Shown here piece after piece: positions 5,117-5,545 of a stretch of 5,545 nt of DNA. The DNA lies in NCBI GenBank assembly GCA_013817555.1, contig JACDCN010000157.1, positions 1 through 5,545 on the forward strand, in the 5' to 3' direction. This DNA comes from Actinomycetota bacterium (GTDB lineage: Bacteria; Actinomycetota; Thermoleophilia; Gaiellales; Gaiellaceae). Each line of letters opens with the position of its first letter. Position 1 is the stretch's first letter. The notes under the pieces were generated by a model. That model made no database searches. It saw only the letters and a program-made list of their open reading frames with translations, and was not told where the DNA came from. The translations under genes and the position numbers were made by a program.

Positions 5117-5502
5117 GCAGCCTCTTCGTTTGGCGCTGCGAGAGTTGTGGCCGCCGCAGCTTCCCCCGGCGGGAGCTCTGTCCCTACTGCGGCGGTCGCA
5201 CATTCGCGGCGGAGCGAGCCGATCGAGGAATCGCGACCCAGGTAACGAGCCATCGCGGCGTCGGCCTCGCCTGCGTGCGGGTCGGCGACGACGTGACCCT
5301 GCTCGCGCGCGCCGACCCCGCGGTTGCGATGGGATCAGGGGTCACGCTTCGGGTCGACGACAGAGCCCCGGTGGCGGACGTAACGCGACCGGCATGGCTC
5401 ATGCTTGGTGCGCGGCAAGCCGGTAACCAGCGCTGGCATCTGAATCGGCCCAGACGAAGATTGATGCGCGCGGGAGGATTCGAACCTCCGACCCGGGATT
5501 AG
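5113..5502 (+). CDS. DUF35-type zinc-ribbon/OB-fold protein, partner of the thiolase-fold protein, with an odd C-terminal tail
   Basis: The start overlaps the thiolase-fold stop as GTGA (5113-5116), implying translational coupling and equal stoichiometry. The rubredoxin-like zinc ribbon is complete: C9-x2-C12 and C23-x2-C26 (CESCG, CPYCG), with the FPRREL linker typical of the family. A compact beta-rich OB-like part follows (about 38-93: GLACVRVGDDVTLLARAD, GSGVTLRVDD). Such proteins bind acyl-CoA and form complexes with thiolase-like enzymes, as in Ltp2-ChsH2, BbsAB and archaeal HMG-CoA synthase-thiolase complexes. At 129 codons it looks normal in length, but the OB part is short. The last residues (RAGGFEPPTRD) are encoded by the complement of a tRNA T-arm and anticodon region. 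The natural C-terminus is probably near residue 95, and the rest looks like run-through into a rearranged boundary. The zinc ribbon is sure; the tail is doubtful. Confidence 0.82.
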   Translation: MSSLFVWRCESCGRRSFPRRELCPYCGGRTFAAERADRGIATQVTSHRGVGLACVRVGDDVTLLARADPAVAMGSGVTLRVDDRAPVADVTRPAWLMLGARQAGNQRWHLNRPRRRLMRAGGFEPPTRD

Positions 5503-5515
5503 AAGTCCGCCGTTC
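5465..5515 (-). pseudogene. 3' portion of a tRNA-Arg(TCT), degenerate or truncated; possible attachment-site remnant
   Basis: On the complement, T-stem GGAGG/CCTCC (5485-5489 with 5473-5477) closes a TTCGAAT loop. Acceptor strand CGCGCGC (5466-5472) and discriminator A (5465) follow, without encoded CCA. The anticodon loop is CTTCTAA with anticodon TCT at 5501-5503. The anticodon stem GCGGA faces TCCCG and pairs at only three positions; one extra G (TCCGC) would make it perfect, so a one-base deletion is likely. The 5' half is not tRNA-like: no GCGCGCG acceptor strand occurs before the window end, and the would-be D-loop has about 20 nt. Sequence from 5513 to the edge is AT-rich (13 G/C of 33). 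This fits an integrase attachment-site copy, a rearrangement boundary or a damaged contig end. I do not call it a functional tRNA. Confidence 0.7.
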
Positions 5516-5545
5516 TATTTACGAAAACGTTGATTGAGCCGCATG

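Noticed and set aside
3689..5203. Long minus-strand open frame of 504 codons opposite the ligase end and thiolase-fold gene
   Set aside because: It has low-complexity Arg/Gly/Ala-rich translation without motifs, and lies opposite well-conserved thiolase and DUF35 domains; typical antisense openness in GC-rich DNA.
5427..5436. Perfect 10-bp palindrome CCAGCGCTGG near the DUF35 end
   Set aside because: It is short and self-complementary without a loop, in GC-rich coding sequence; expected by chance at this length scale and with no partner feature.
5465..5545. An intact tRNA-Arg(TCT) gene
   Set aside because: No matching 5' acceptor strand occurs, the D-loop would have about 20 nt, and the anticodon stem is mismatched.

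Overview
The window is GC-rich DNA, roughly two thirds G+C by eye. It has tight gene spacing and several GTG starts, and it comes from a bacterium with an aerobic-type acyl-CoA or aromatic-acid catabolic repertoire. Phylum cannot be fixed from the sequence. Actinobacteria of the Thermoleophilia type and GC-rich diderm soil lineages are both possible. The solute-binding protein has no lipobox cysteine, which leans slightly towards a diderm.

Layout. Two genes lie on the minus strand: the first half of a branched-chain-amino-acid-type ABC transporter substrate-binding protein (1-677, cut by the window edge) and, upstream of it in transcription order, an acyl-CoA dehydrogenase-fold flavoprotein (748-1980). 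A divergent intergenic region follows (about 1981-2208), and almost all of it is one nested imperfect palindrome with two further hairpins inside. Four genes then run on the plus strand: a 124-residue protein that resembles what I remember of IacB (2209-2583), a PaaK-type phenylacetate-CoA ligase (2620-3930), a thiolase-fold protein of the SCP-x/Ltp type (3956-5116) and a short DUF35-type zinc-ribbon/OB-fold partner overlapping it by GTGA (5113-5502). A 7-codon upstream reading frame ends in a GTGA overlap with the ligase start. The right edge holds the 3' portion of a tRNA-Arg(TCT) on the minus strand. It is joined to clearly AT-richer sequence, as at an integration site or rearrangement boundary.

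How the genes may work together. The set looks like uptake (Liv-type binding protein), CoA activation (PaaK) and CoA-thioester processing (thiolase-fold plus DUF35) of an aromatic or similar organic acid. By eye, two of the enzymes lack the residues that define their textbook reactions. The dehydrogenase-fold protein has Pro where the MCAD-type catalytic Glu should be. The thiolase-fold protein lacks the nucleophilic Cys and the GHP histidine. This suggests a flavin monooxygenase-like step and an Ltp2-like carbon-carbon bond cleavage (retro-aldol) rather than ordinary beta-oxidation. That is inference, and the substrate is unknown.
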